Shown here: one piece after another, positions 25,423-36,401 of the stretch
Layout: each line of letters starts with the position of its first letter
Position numbering within the stretch: the stretch's first letter is position 1
Origin: Astropecten irregularis
Lineage: Eukaryota; Echinodermata; Asteroidea; Paxillosida; Astropectinidae
Direction: 5' to 3'
Length of the DNA: 64,000 nucleotides
Assembly (NCBI GenBank): GCA_963971285.1
Contig: OZ020246.1
Span: 20,009,217 to 20,073,216, forward strand
The notes under the pieces: generated by a model
Seen by the model: only the letters and a program-made list of their open reading frames with translations
Told to the model about the DNA's origin: nothing
The model's database searches: none
Translations under genes and position numbers: made by a program

Positions 25423-25546
25423 GGGCCTGTTTATTTCAGACGCACGATCAGTGATCGTGCAGATCCACATCCCATGCAGGTTATGCTAAAATGAGATCCG
25501 GAGCAGAAATATCACTGATCACGTGCCTAGTGAAACAAACAGGCCC
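25423..25546. mobile_element. Type C element
   Basis: Ends GGGCCTGTTTATTTC and GAAACAAACAGGCCC; the inner arm CACGATCAGTGATCGTG is itself a palindrome. Confidence 0.8.
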
Positions 25547-26017
25547 ACTGTACCGAGTCTGCCATAAATTAAAAATGCACAATTGTATATAAACAGAAGA
25601 TTCTTAGGTCAAAATTTCACAGAATCTTTCATCATATGAGTGCATCATGCTCTCTCTCTCTGACCTCAAAACACAATAACAGAACAATAGGACAACATGT
25701 GGTTGGCTAGTAACCATGGTAACAGTTGTTATGTACGCTGTTGCCAAGGCAGGTATGGGAAGGGCTTTAAGGGCCAAATATAGTTCATGTGCCTGACAAA
25801 ATAATATTAATCATCAAATGATAATTGTTGAGTTATTCCATGATGCATGTTTCATAGTTTACTATTCAAATTACATGAGTGTCAGTAGACCATAACCCAA
25901 CCATTAATGGAGATTGTCAGCATAACCTTACTGAATCCTCAAAATCTTATAATATTCTCACCAAATTATCACTGTATCCTGCAATATTCCGTTCAAATTA
26001 AACTTCTAAATGAAATG

Positions 26018-26128
26018 AAACAAAGTGTTTATGTTTGAAGTGCCCCGTCTAAGTTTCGAGGGGCCCTTGTCCCCTGTCCCACCCCTCCCTCCCGCTGTTG
26101 ACAGGACGATATTAATCCCCCAGGGAGA
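26018..26128 (+). repeat. Direct repeat R, left copy
   Basis: Shares GTGTTTATGTTTGAAGTGCC, a C-rich block and ATTCCCCCAGGGAGAC-like sequence with 26541-26664. The SINE that follows begins right at its end. Confidence 0.65.
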
Positions 26129-26300
26129 CTGCCAAACGAACAAAGATAATTGACTATAAGGGACACCACCGACGTAAGGCTGGATAGCTCAGTTGGTAGA
26201 GCGCCTGTACAGTATTCAGGAGGTCGCCGGTTTGAATCCCGCTCCAGCCAATTTATCTTTGTTCACCTTTCAATGACTTTCAACAAATTCAACTTACTCA
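26129..26300 (+). mobile_element. tRNA-derived SINE with a near-complete cloverleaf
   Basis: The tRNA-like part is 26178-26249: a perfect 7-bp acceptor stem (GGCTGGA/TCCAGCC), D arm GCTC...GAGC and T loop GGTTTGAATCC. The anticodon arm has a mismatch and lacks T33, so it is not a sound tRNA gene. The 3' part TTTGTTCACCTTTCAATGAC is shared by the family. Confidence 0.8.
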
Positions 26301-26540
26301 GAAATTGCAATTTCAATGCACAGACAATGGCTTGTCCATTAAATTAATTTAAGGACACCTAAAACAAATTGCGATTCCAAGAACAGATCCAAGGAGGAAA
26401 AGATTAATTCCGATTCTTTTCAATTAAATTTAATTTGAACAGCAATTATTGGTTAATAATACCCAGCCCACTCCACCTTCAGGCTCCCGATACTCTGGCT
26501 CCAGTCTATATGATCAAGTGCTTGATTCAAGTGTTACACA

Positions 26541-26664
26541 AGCGAAATGAAACAGAGTGTTTATGTTTGAAGTGCCCCGTCTCAGGGCGAGTTTCTGGGG
26601 GGCCCTTGCCCCCTCCGGCCCCCCTCCCACTGTTGATAGGGCGATATTATTCCCCCAGGGAGAC
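26541..26664 (+). repeat. Direct repeat R, right copy
   Basis: Same order of blocks as 26018-26128, about 75-85 percent alike by eye. Confidence 0.65.
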
Positions 26665-26902
26665 AGACATGGTCTAGGCTCCTCCAACTCACAGTCTGTT
26701 GACAAAGGGATCAGTTTTTAGCGCCATAACACCGGCCAGGCTGCTACTGTCTCGGTAACATTCATTTCCCTCTTCATCTTCTTCTACACATACACGATTG
26801 TTCACGCTTGCACGGTTCCTCTTGTTTAGGCGGATGAGTCCGCCAAACATGCAATATTAGGAATGTGTTTCTCACAGCACAGTAGAATGCCAGTATGGAC
26901 AT

Positions 26903-27018
26903 GCTTGTTTCGGCATGCGATCAGCGATCTTGTAGATCCAGGTCCAATGCAGGATATACGCTAAAATGGGATCCGGATCAGCAGGATCACTGATCTCGTG
27001 CCTGAAACAAGTAGGCCC
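26903..27018. mobile_element. Type C element, left end decayed
   Basis: Right end CTGAAACAAGTAGGCCCT and inner GGATCCGGATCAGCAGGATC match the family; the left end keeps only CTTGTTTCGGCA. Confidence 0.7.
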
Positions 27019-30000
27019 TCAATGAACATGGCGGGATCCAAAGCTACATGTATGTCTGTCATAGCTGTCGTTTCGTAATACATACATGCAAGGATTTAAA
27101 CAACAATATTCAGTATGTTTTGTACACAAAAACTGGAAGCAACCAGCACAACCTCATCAACAACTTGAGAAAAGGGCTTGAAATTGACACGTATGCACTC
27201 AAGGCAATTAATGATGTCTGACAAAAGAAAATAAGGTTTTCTGATTCAAATTCAAATTACACTGTATTCGGAGTTCTTCTGAAATATAAAGTTCTGAAGG
27301 AATAAAGGATGACAACAAGGATGACAACAAGGATGTGTAAAACATGAAAAAGAGACTTAAACATCCAGCAAACTTTGAGGTTCCATTTGTGATGTATGAA
27401 GCCTTTTTACAGGGCTAGTAAAGATTTACATACATGTATGGTCTACATTTTCAATTGAGCAAGCACACTTTTTGTGGCTGCATAGAAATCAGTACCAGCT
27501 AAAGTAAGGAATAAACTACATGTAGTTAGATTTGATATTTTAGAATCTAAGAAGGGAAACATTCTGTAGAATACTGAGCTAATCAAACAAGTACATGCAA
27601 CAGAGACTAATTATGCTAACCTTCGAATCTTGGACTCAATAACATGAATCTCTTCACGCAAGGCCAGACTGATTATTTTCACAATTTTCTTTTCATCCCG
27701 TGTTTTTTCCTTGCAAGTAAAACCTTCCTAAAAAGCCTCAACAGCTAGGTGTGACCATCGCGCTGCATCAAGCAAGCATAATGGGTGTTTGACATTTGAT
27801 CGTGCCAACTACATAACCCAACAGATCACCTGACGGGGCAAACAATGAGAAATACAAAAACACGATCTCCTTGCCAACGGAATATCGTATGTGCGGAAGG
27901 TAAACATACACGAAGGAGAATCTGGTTTGTTTTCAATTATATATAACAGAATGAGAGTGATGAAGTGTTCTTTGGTAAAAATTCCCAGGGATGAGGGGAG
28001 GTTGGGAAGGGGAGGGGCAGGGTGGAACTTGGGGGGAGGTTTGGCTTCTGTACTGAAGAGAAGAGAAGAGAATTTGGAGAGTACCGGTATGCAACACCAA
28101 ATGCCACTTGGTGTCATGTCCGTTACGGTCACAAGAAGTGCATTTTCTCTACAACTATTCAATGAAATTACATAAAATTTACTACATATGTCTCTGATAG
28201 TTAAATGTGTCTAAGCCTAATTAAAATTGTTTGCAAACTACCAATCCTACTTTGTGATCCTCTGAATAAGGCAAAAACTGTGTAATTGTCATGTCCGTTA
28301 CGCTGGAATTGCCCAAATACAGAATATATTTCAAAGATTATGTGAAAAGTGTGCATGGACTTCAGTCTGACCAATGTGTCTGTCACTTAGAGGATAAGCG
28401 ATAAGCTGTTAGGAGCAGGAGACAGAATGTTCACGGGACAACATGACACGTCGGCACCCTCTGATTATGACTACCGTCCTCCTGCTTTTTGTAGTTTTTC
28501 GTGGAAATCATCAATATGAAATGAACTGCATGCGAAGAAATCCGTTGAAGTACAAGCAAGCACTACGAACACACCATACAAACTAGCAGAGGGGATGGGT
28601 AGAAAGAGTGGGAGGAGTGGGATGGTGTTCGCATAACTGAGCAATAATAACGCAGAGAGGATTCAAATCTCTCCATGAGTTTGTTCAGGCTGCAGATGGA
28701 AGCATCAATCTGCACACATGGCTAGCCATGCATGCTCGCAAAATAATGCCAATGCTTCAAATATATAATACCCATGTCTGGAGATATGAATATTCTGACT
28801 ATGGTTCTTTATTACTCGAGGCAATAGCCGCATGATGGAGACTCGGTGTTTGCAGACATAAGGAGGAAGACAGTGAAGATAGACTAGACTAGAGAGAGGT
28901 ACTGTAACCATCTTCTTCAGACACAGACTGGACACAAACAGAAAATCCAATAAGCTTATGCTTGGCTTCCGATGTGCAATTACCGCCATCAATACAGGTC
29001 AGTGACTCGGAGTACATTTTTGAAAGAAAGAAACAAATTAATTTCAAGTGGAGCTGTAGAGAGATTCGACAGCTCTTGAAAATGCAGGACTTTTTTTAGA
29101 CGCTCTACAGAAATCTACCGTTACTCAGTTCCACAGCCTATACTCTGTGACCTTTCAACACTTACATGTACACTATACAGTTTACTGGAAGAATAATTAT
29201 TTTCTGGATTCAATCTTCTTGGAGTTGTAAATTGGATACCAACAACAAAAATCAATTTGAAAACTTCATAGAAATATAAAAATGTCAACATGCTTTGCAT
29301 TTTTCCAAAATTTCTTAAAGAATTTGCATTTCTTCTTTAATAGGGAGGGAAACTTTAATAATGGTCAGGCCCAGCTACTGAAAAGCCTGGCCAGGCCCAG
29401 GACTTTGGGCCTGAAATCCACCTCTTGTCAGCCGCTTAAAATCAATAAAGCCCGACTTCTGGATACAGTCCATGATCAATGTGAACTCAATCAATCCATC
29501 AACCATGTTTATGATCCAGGACAAAGCAAAGGCTTGAAGTTGATACTTCAAGGCTAGGGATGATAAAGCCCAAGACCCCTGGCAAAACTCAGGCCTCGCC
29601 CTGGCCTGGCTTTTTAGGAGCTGGGCTCAACCAGTATTTAAGTTTCTCTCCCTTTTCCAGTCTTCTGATTATGTTAAGCCTCAGAGAGAAATATACTATA
29701 TTTTTAAGAAATGATGATACTGGGCTACTAAATACGTTTAAAATTTGCAGACTGATGAACTTCATCATCTGTTCACCTACTACTTTTCAAGACTCGGGGT
29801 AAGAAACCAAACAAAAAGACTTTTTCTTAATGAAAAAAAAAACATTCCACAAAGAAGAAAACAGCACAAGTTCAAACCAGCATGTATCAGAAAACAACAA
29901 CCAAAGAATGGAAGAGTCATTATACTTGAAGCAAAATGTCATCATGGCAAAACTCACCTCTGTGTTATTTCTACCAGTAATATCTTCCGATTCAGATTGA

Positions 30001-30927
30001 AAGCAATCTGAACAAATGAGCAAAATATGAATGCATCTGAAGAATATATTCCTCTATTAATTTGATGCCACAGAAGTGAAGTGCCCGTCTTCCAACGGAA
30101 CTGCAAATTTGGAGTCACAAATACACACAATACACTGAAGCTTCCGCACAACACATCTCCTCTCTAGCCAGCCACGATCGCTTATGTTGCCAAACCATCC
30201 TTGCACATGGCCCATAAACACCAGTGAGCTGTGCTCTTGAAATTGAAACCTTGTGCTGCTCGCCCGTGCGTGAAATACACCGACGGCCCCTCATGTGTAT
30301 GCAATGGCCTCGCTTTACTGGAGCGTTAATAAGCCGCTGGAAACTACCAAGCTTCAATGCCATTCAAACCCTGGTGAAAACCGTGAGACGTTATCCGATT
30401 GGCTGAGTTAATTTTACAGTTTATAAAATTCCACAATTAACGTTTGAATGAATGGTCATGCATACATCATATCATAAGTACAATATTGTTTCAATTTTCT
30501 AACTGAATTTTGATCATACATGGCCTCTGTTTAATCAGCAAAATGTAAAAACAAAATTCCACTAGGATGTCACAAATCATCAAGCTATTACTGCCATGAC
30601 CATGGAGGCATATTCCTACAAAAGAAATGCCCTGAACATTTCAAATTTGCACTACGGTACATGTATGTTATCCTAAGTCTGAACAAGCTTTTAAGGTCCC
30701 AGATTTATTGCCAACACGATACGTCGGTTATGCATGACACGCCAGCAGCTATTTGCCCCTGTAAAAAGAATATGCAACAAAACACTTAGTAACTGTTTCC
30801 ACTGTGACGATTGCTTGATACACAACCTGTTAATGCATGCATTAGCATTAGCCTGGGTGCTGGCTCTGTATGCTTCATAGTATTCATCACAGGCACATTA
30901 TGATAGCAATGTGGTTTTGTTTTAAGA
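27019..30927. other. Gene-free stretch
   Basis: Only the element at 29366-29628 is recognised. Frames such as 27809-28162 (minus) are low in complexity and match no family. Confidence 0.5.
29366..29628. mobile_element. Element with CAGGCCCAGCTACTGAAAAGC ends
   Basis: CAGGCCCAGCTACTGAAAAG with CCTGGCCAGG at the left pairs imperfectly with CCTGGCCTGGCTTTTTAGG and AGCTGGGCT at the right. About 263 bp. Confidence 0.6.
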
Positions 30928-31095
30928 GGGACTGATGAGTTTCGATCCTAGTAGATGAATCGAAGGCTTCGATAAAGATGCTGCTAGGATCAAAATTCGT
31001 CAGGCTATCCCGACACCAAGCATTTGATACATTTCAAGTCATTATTTTGGTTGATGAGCAGTTTGAAGCAGTTCATTACTTGTGTTTGGTTTTGT
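30928..31095. repeat. Type D repeat with an inverted partial copy head to head
   Basis: Positions 30928-30965 read as the reverse complement of the type D core (CTGATGAGTTTCGATCCTAG), and from 30964 the forward core (GCTTCGATAAAGATGCTGC) begins, so the two cores form a large imperfect palindrome. The forward tail with GGTTGATGAGCAGTTTGAAG follows. Confidence 0.6.
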
Positions 31096-31309
31096 TTTAT
31101 TTAGCTACGCTGGTCATTTCACTAAAATGATAATACAAGTTGACTTTAACATTATAGAGAAATTGGTCAGGCCGTTTTGAATACAGATGTGCTGTAATTT
31201 TTGACCATCAGATTCACCATAACACAAGGTTCTCAAAGGAACTTTTCTTGTGCTTTTTAGGTTCTTCCTACTTTCTTTTTGTTTTCTCTGCCTTTGTATT
31301 TTGTTAATT

Positions 31310-31430
31310 AATGACATTGAAAGGTGAACAAAGAACAATTGACTGGAGCGGGATTCGAACCAACGACCTCCAGCAAACTGATCCAGTTAGTTTCCCTTGT
31401 GGATATTTTATGATTATGTTAATTACTGTG
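31310..31430 (-). mobile_element. tRNA-derived SINE fragment, rearranged
   Basis: An inverted B-box half (31316-31372) is followed by the family tail in the forward direction (CCAGTTAGTTTCCCTTGTGG), so two pieces were joined in opposite orientation. Confidence 0.6.
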
Positions 31431-32794
31431 TTATAAAAAAAGGGATATAAATGTATAGATGGGTGACACTGACAAGCATGATACTCTGTCATTTAAAATC
31501 AAGTACAGTATGAAGTGACAAGGTGAGAATGTTCACATTTATGAGATGGATTAAGTCCTCTTGATCACCTACCTACTCCAGCCTAGACTGGCAGCTATTA
31601 TCAAACAGAAGGCCAACGCATGCCAGCCGGAACACAGGATCTACCTTTATCCTTTTCCAAAAACTAGAGACATTTTTATTCAGACAACTGATCCACACAA
31701 TTACACTCTGTGCAAGTCACCGATACTCATCATGCTGTTCCATCATTTCCACACTTTCATTTGTTCGCCGCCCGGCATTTTTTTTTACTTCTCAATGCAA
31801 ACAATCCTGAACTAAGCATCGGGCAATTAGTGTCAGCATCGAGATAGGGACTGAACTTTGAAATTAACTGTATCATCAAATTATGATAACTTCGGAATTA
31901 GATAGCACAATGACCAGGCGATAACCAGACAACACAATGTAAAGACAAAGAAAAAACATGCTATTAAATGACTCTTCAAACACACTACATGTAGAATATG
32001 ACATGCATGCATGTACCAGTAAAATGTGCGTAATAAACTTGATTGTTTTTTTGTTTCATATTTATTTGACTGACAGCCATCAAGCTTTTCATTTTGTTAA
32101 ATTCATTTTGAAATACAGTAGCTGAAATTTTTTTTCTTGACAATTTTTAGCTTAACATCCAGAAATTTAACAAAAGAAAAATAATACAAAGATCATTTTG
32201 CACAAGGCAATGAAATATTTTTTAAGTTAGTTTTGCTGTAAAAAAAAAAAGGATTAACTGTTTTGGTTTCAAAATAGGAAACCAAAAAGAAGAAACAAAT
32301 TTTATATCCCCACAAACAAAAAATTAAACTCAAGACAAAAATGTTTAACTTTCACAGTTGATGTTTTTCAAGCAAATTTTCTACTTCTTGAATAAAAGTT
32401 AATAAAAATCTGCAAACTGCAGGTTTTGGCTTTTTGTTACTATCCTAAAAGATATCCTTTAAATGCAGATGTTAGAAAAAAGGTCAGGTTTTGACATTTA
32501 CAAACTGAAAACTGCCTACAAATTTTCCCGATATCGATCGGCAGGGAAAAAAACAAACATTTGTGTGTCTTCATTCGGCCCTGACCGCTAACTCTCGCTA
32601 TGAATAGCAGTATATTCAACATCAGTTGTTTGAGCACGGCATATCCTATGTTTACATGCTTGTACCAGCAGCTTTCCAAAGAACAAACATCAATCAAAGC
32701 AAAGCAAATGAAATCATCAATTCCACATTTCCAAACCGACAAAAACATTTACAATCGAGCAGCTGTTTCCCGCTATCCAAACTGTCTGAATTCA

Positions 32795-33095
32795 TAAAAA
32801 AAGCTGTATCCTCTTTGTGTGATGCTCGATATGTCATTTATAAAGTTTGTAGTTACTGCTAAAGTTGCATGTATCTAATCCTTGGGATATGTATAGTTGT
32901 ATTTTATGGTTTCATGGCTTCTGACTGGCAACTAAACTTAATAGGTCAACTATCTGGGACACTGGCAACATACATGTAGAGCTGGATAGCTCAGTTGGAA
33001 GTGCCGGTACCGTACGGTACGATATTCCGGAGGTTACTGCAGGTTCGAACCCAACTTAAGTGAGTTTTCTTTATTCGCATTTGACTGACTCACAA
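32795..33095 (+). mobile_element. tRNA-derived SINE
   Basis: Starts at GCTGTATCCTCTTTGTGTG, has GGATAGCTCAGTTGG and GGTTCGAACCC and a short expansion of GTACCGTACGGTAC in the middle. Confidence 0.75.
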
Positions 33096-33165
33096 ACTGG
33101 TTGAAAATGATGAACCTAGTGTACAAATTGCTTCCAAAAACTTCAAATTTCCCTGCTTACATGTC

Positions 33166-33310
33166 CAATGGGAGACTTTGGAGAACCGGTCTTCGATCAA
33201 GTCAACAGCGCACGCACGCACAACACAACTCGCGCATGCTTACAATTGCGCAAGCATGGTTTGCGCGTGTGCTGTTGACTCAAGACCGACTCTCCAAAAG
33301 TCTCCCATTG
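33166..33310. mobile_element. Palindromic MITE with CAATGGGAGACTTT ends
   Basis: CAATGGGAGACTTTGGAGA and TCTCCAAAAGTCTCCCATTG are inverted; inner arms GTCAACAGCGCACG and CGTGTGCTGTTGAC extend the pairing to about 55 bp. The centre is rich in CGCGCATGC-type words. Confidence 0.82.
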
Positions 33311-34257
33311 ATGTTGCCTGCTTAGTGATTTCTGTATATATGTGAAGATTGAGCACTCTGAAAATGAACACTGGTTGCTAGCTAGGCAACACCTGTTGCC
33401 AAAAAGCAAAATGTTATCTGCTTAATATATAGTCACATGTGAAGCTAAAAATAATGCATATGATTGGATGCTCATGTACATTTTTTAAATTAAAATATAA
33501 CAAATTGCAGGAAGGTTTTCTGAGCCAATTTTGGATGAGATAGTGTGATACTCTATTGGCTAACCATGGAACAAAATTTAAAATGGAACAAAATGTATAT
33601 ATATAAATTAATTATATTAATGCACATATATACGTATTATGATGAATACGGTGATATTCAAATGTACACCCTGTAGAAATTAACATACATGAGGTCAAGG
33701 CCACGCTGTAGGCATTTTCCCCATGGCAACATCATCTTCAATCTCAATTGTGGGTTGCTAGGTGACAACATGGGTGCTTCTCCGTTGGCTGTTTCCATGG
33801 ATACACACAGCCACCCACGGACACCTTTATTCAACTGAAGTGGAATTGCACGCCAAAATTGATTTTTATTTGTCAACACCTTCCTTAAACGCTCAGGATG
33901 CTGTTAGTGGCGATGGACCAATGGAAAAAAATTAGTGAAAAATACAAATTTTTCTTCCGATGAAATATTTTGCTTGCTTTTTAAAAATGTTCTCAGAGTC
34001 CTCAGATGAACTAATAATTCTGTGAAAAACGTCCCTCTGAAATGCTGTTATATTTAAGGAAACTACATCTACAATTTTGAAAGAAGAAAAATATCCGACC
34101 GAAATTCTGAAGCAAACAAATCCCAGCTTAAGCTGAATTTACCTATAACCATGCGATCATGTATAAAACCAAATATGCAGAAAAACCAATACTGTCAATC
34201 TCGAAAATGTGAAGCCTGATTTTGATGGAATTTCCACAGGGTAAATGTCGTTTGATG

Positions 34258-34667
34258 GGGTTCCTGAAGTTTAGTACACTCAGGGTAGCTGGTACCCAGC
34301 TTAAATTCTAAGTGAGTAGAAGCTGGGTACCAGCTATAAACCCAGGGCTCGAATTTCGTGGAAAAATAGCACTGGATTGCAGGTCTAGTAACTGAAGCAT
34401 TTTGCTAGACCCAAACTTTTTTTTATTAGACCTGTGGCATTAAAGACTGTGTATGTATGCAATATTGTGTCAAAAATCATCAATTTAGGCAGCATTTTAA
34501 TTGCGCAAAGAAAACAAAATCACTAGACAGCCAGACTAGTGCAATACACACTTTCTAGACCGACGCTGAAATCACTAGACTCGGTCCACGGTCTAGTGGA
34601 TATTTCGAGCCCTGTAAACCTGAGTGTACTAAACTTAACCTGAGTGTTCTAAACTTCAGGAACCCCC
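34258..34667. mobile_element. hAT-like element (8-bp duplication) carrying a nested insertion
   Basis: Ends GGGTTCCTGAAGTTTAG and CTAAACTTCAGGAACCC are flanked by direct repeats GTTTGATG at 34250-34257 and 34668-34675. An inner hairpin (AGCTGGTACCCAGCTT / AAGCTGGGTACCAGCT) lies at about 34289-34336. A second element interrupts it at 34343-34614. Confidence 0.82.
34343..34614. mobile_element. Nested MITE with CAGGGCTCGAA ends
   Basis: Inverted ends CAGGGCTCGAA and TTCGAGCCCTG, flanked by TAAACC at 34337-34342 and 34615-34620. Sits inside the hAT-like element, so it is younger. Confidence 0.78.
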
Positions 34668-34780
34668 GTTTGATGATATGCAGTTTGAAAACTAAACGAT
34701 TGGGGAAAACGCTCTCTTTAAAAAAAAAGATTTTACATTTATGTATGCTTCCTACACTTGCATGTTCGTGTAGTTTGTCA

Positions 34781-34845
34781 TTAAGCCTTTGAGAAAGATC
34801 CTGCTAGGATCGAAACGTGTCAGGCCCTCCTAACTTTAAGCATTA
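34781..34845 (+). repeat. Type D repeat, short copy
   Basis: Has the most regular core: GATCCTGCTAGGATCGAAAC, then CAGGCCCTCCTAAC. Confidence 0.7.
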
Positions 34846-35679
34846 AAAAAAAAAAGAACAGAAAAGGATCTAATATGTCAATGCACTATGCTTTTATTGA
34901 TTTGCTAGCAGTGTGGTGTCTATGGGTATTTCCAGGTACATAAATTTGCATGTGTGATTCGGATGTTCTCATGGTTCAAAGCAACTATAAAAGAGACAGT
35001 TATGACAGAGATCGTTATTAACTTCCTGAGAAATTTTGCGATTTCTTTAATAGAAATGTGTCAGCGTTGAGAATCAGGCAACTTATTCACTAACGTACTG
35101 CTTCCTTCCTGTATATGGTCCTCATTAATTTGTGAAAGTCTGAATTCCGTTTCATCCATGAAAACGGTAAAGAACTCTGTTTTTACCTATCGGGATTCAT
35201 AAATAACCATCTTCTCTGAATCAAGAAACGGATGAGAATTAAAGCAGCATTCCACCAGGTCAGTGAACGATTTTACAAAACTCATCGTAACTTACTTTCA
35301 ATCGTCATGATCGTATGACTTATGATGCATTGCAGCCCTATATTGGATACAATGGGTTATTCTTCGTAACTCAAGTTACGAACAATCGTAGGGCTTCGTG
35401 AAATCGACCCCAGGTGGGAGATTTACGGCAAAGTGTCGTTATTATGTGCATATTTTCGGTTGTTGTTCAGATCAGATTAAAATCAATTTAAGAACTATAT
35501 CAAGGAAGTTGCAGGGGTAGTTCTGTGTTAACAGAGATGTTTTTAATTTTTCAGGAAAAATCTGAAGTTCAGGTTTTTGTCATTACTTTGCCCATACAAA
35601 AGTAAAGGAAACATGTTATTTGCATCATTTTTGGCAATGTTTTTAGGTTTTTGTAAGCAAGTACAGTCACAGTCCTGTG

Positions 35680-35954
35680 TTAAAGATAATATCATACTTT
35701 GGTTTTTGTCAAAGAAAAACAGATTCATTGGCAAAAATATCAAGACAGATACAGTAACAGTCATCTGTGAAAATTTCAGTCCCATACAGTGCCCACCTTT
35801 TGAGCAACAGTATTTCTTAAGTCTTTTCTCTTTTTAGGTGAAAAAATCTTAACGGTATGTTTCTACCACCACCATCTTCATACCCTGTAAGTTATACGTA
35901 AATCTGTGAACATTTCTGTTTTGGTTTCTTACCAAAGTATGAAGCTACCTTTAA
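35680..35954 (-). mobile_element. Type A TTAA transposon, copy 6 (internally deleted)
   Basis: Inverted copy with TTAA on both sides but only 275 bp long; the central AT-rich block is missing. Confidence 0.82.
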
Positions 35955-36163
35955 TATATTGTTTGATTTCTAACATGTAGGGCCCCAATGAAAAAAAAAC
36001 GGTTTTCAACTTTTGGGCATATACTGGGAAAATGTAAAACATGTAATAATAATTAAGTGTCTTCATCAATAAATGGCACACTAATTAGTCCAATTGTCTT
36101 TTTCTATTTCTGGTGAAAAAAGTTTATTTCCAAAAAACATTTGATTTCTGGTGTCAGATCATA

Positions 36164-36401
36164 GGGGCCAAATTCATAGAGCTGCTTAAGCACAAAATAA
36201 TATGTTAAGCACCAAAAACCTTGGAAAATAAAATCAGTTTGCCAGCCAAAACTCCTTGTGAATGTTATGCTCAGTAAATGTATACAAGTCAAAATGAGTA
36301 ACACCATTAAAAATTTGGTTGGTAATCCTGTTTGATCAAGGAAGACTTTTCATTCTTTAAAAGTAAATTTTGTGCTTAAGCAGACCAATGAAATTGGCCC
36401 C
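36164..36401. mobile_element. Type B element, complete copy
   Basis: The ends GGGGCCAAATTCATAGAGC and GAAATTGGCCCC are inverted repeats, with TTAAGCACAAAA and TTTTGTGCTTAA just inside. About 238 bp, no coding capacity. Confidence 0.8.

Larger units (their letters stand above)
31431..34249. other. Gene-free stretch with one SINE and one MITE
   Basis: No exon-like sequence found outside the listed repeats; 32040-32420 is very AT-rich. Confidence 0.5.

Noticed and set aside
26178-26249. Functional tRNA gene
   Set aside because: Acceptor and D arms are good, but the anticodon arm has a mismatch and lacks T33, and the sequence is embedded in a SINE with several sister copies.
26824-26848. Hammerhead-like sequence GGCGGATGAGTCCGCC
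   Set aside because: It is a simple 10-bp hairpin with a TGAG loop; the CTGATGA and GAAA boxes are not in place.
31561-31815. Possible short protein on the plus strand
   Set aside because: No conserved motif and no neighbouring exon; composition matches the surrounding AT-rich DNA.
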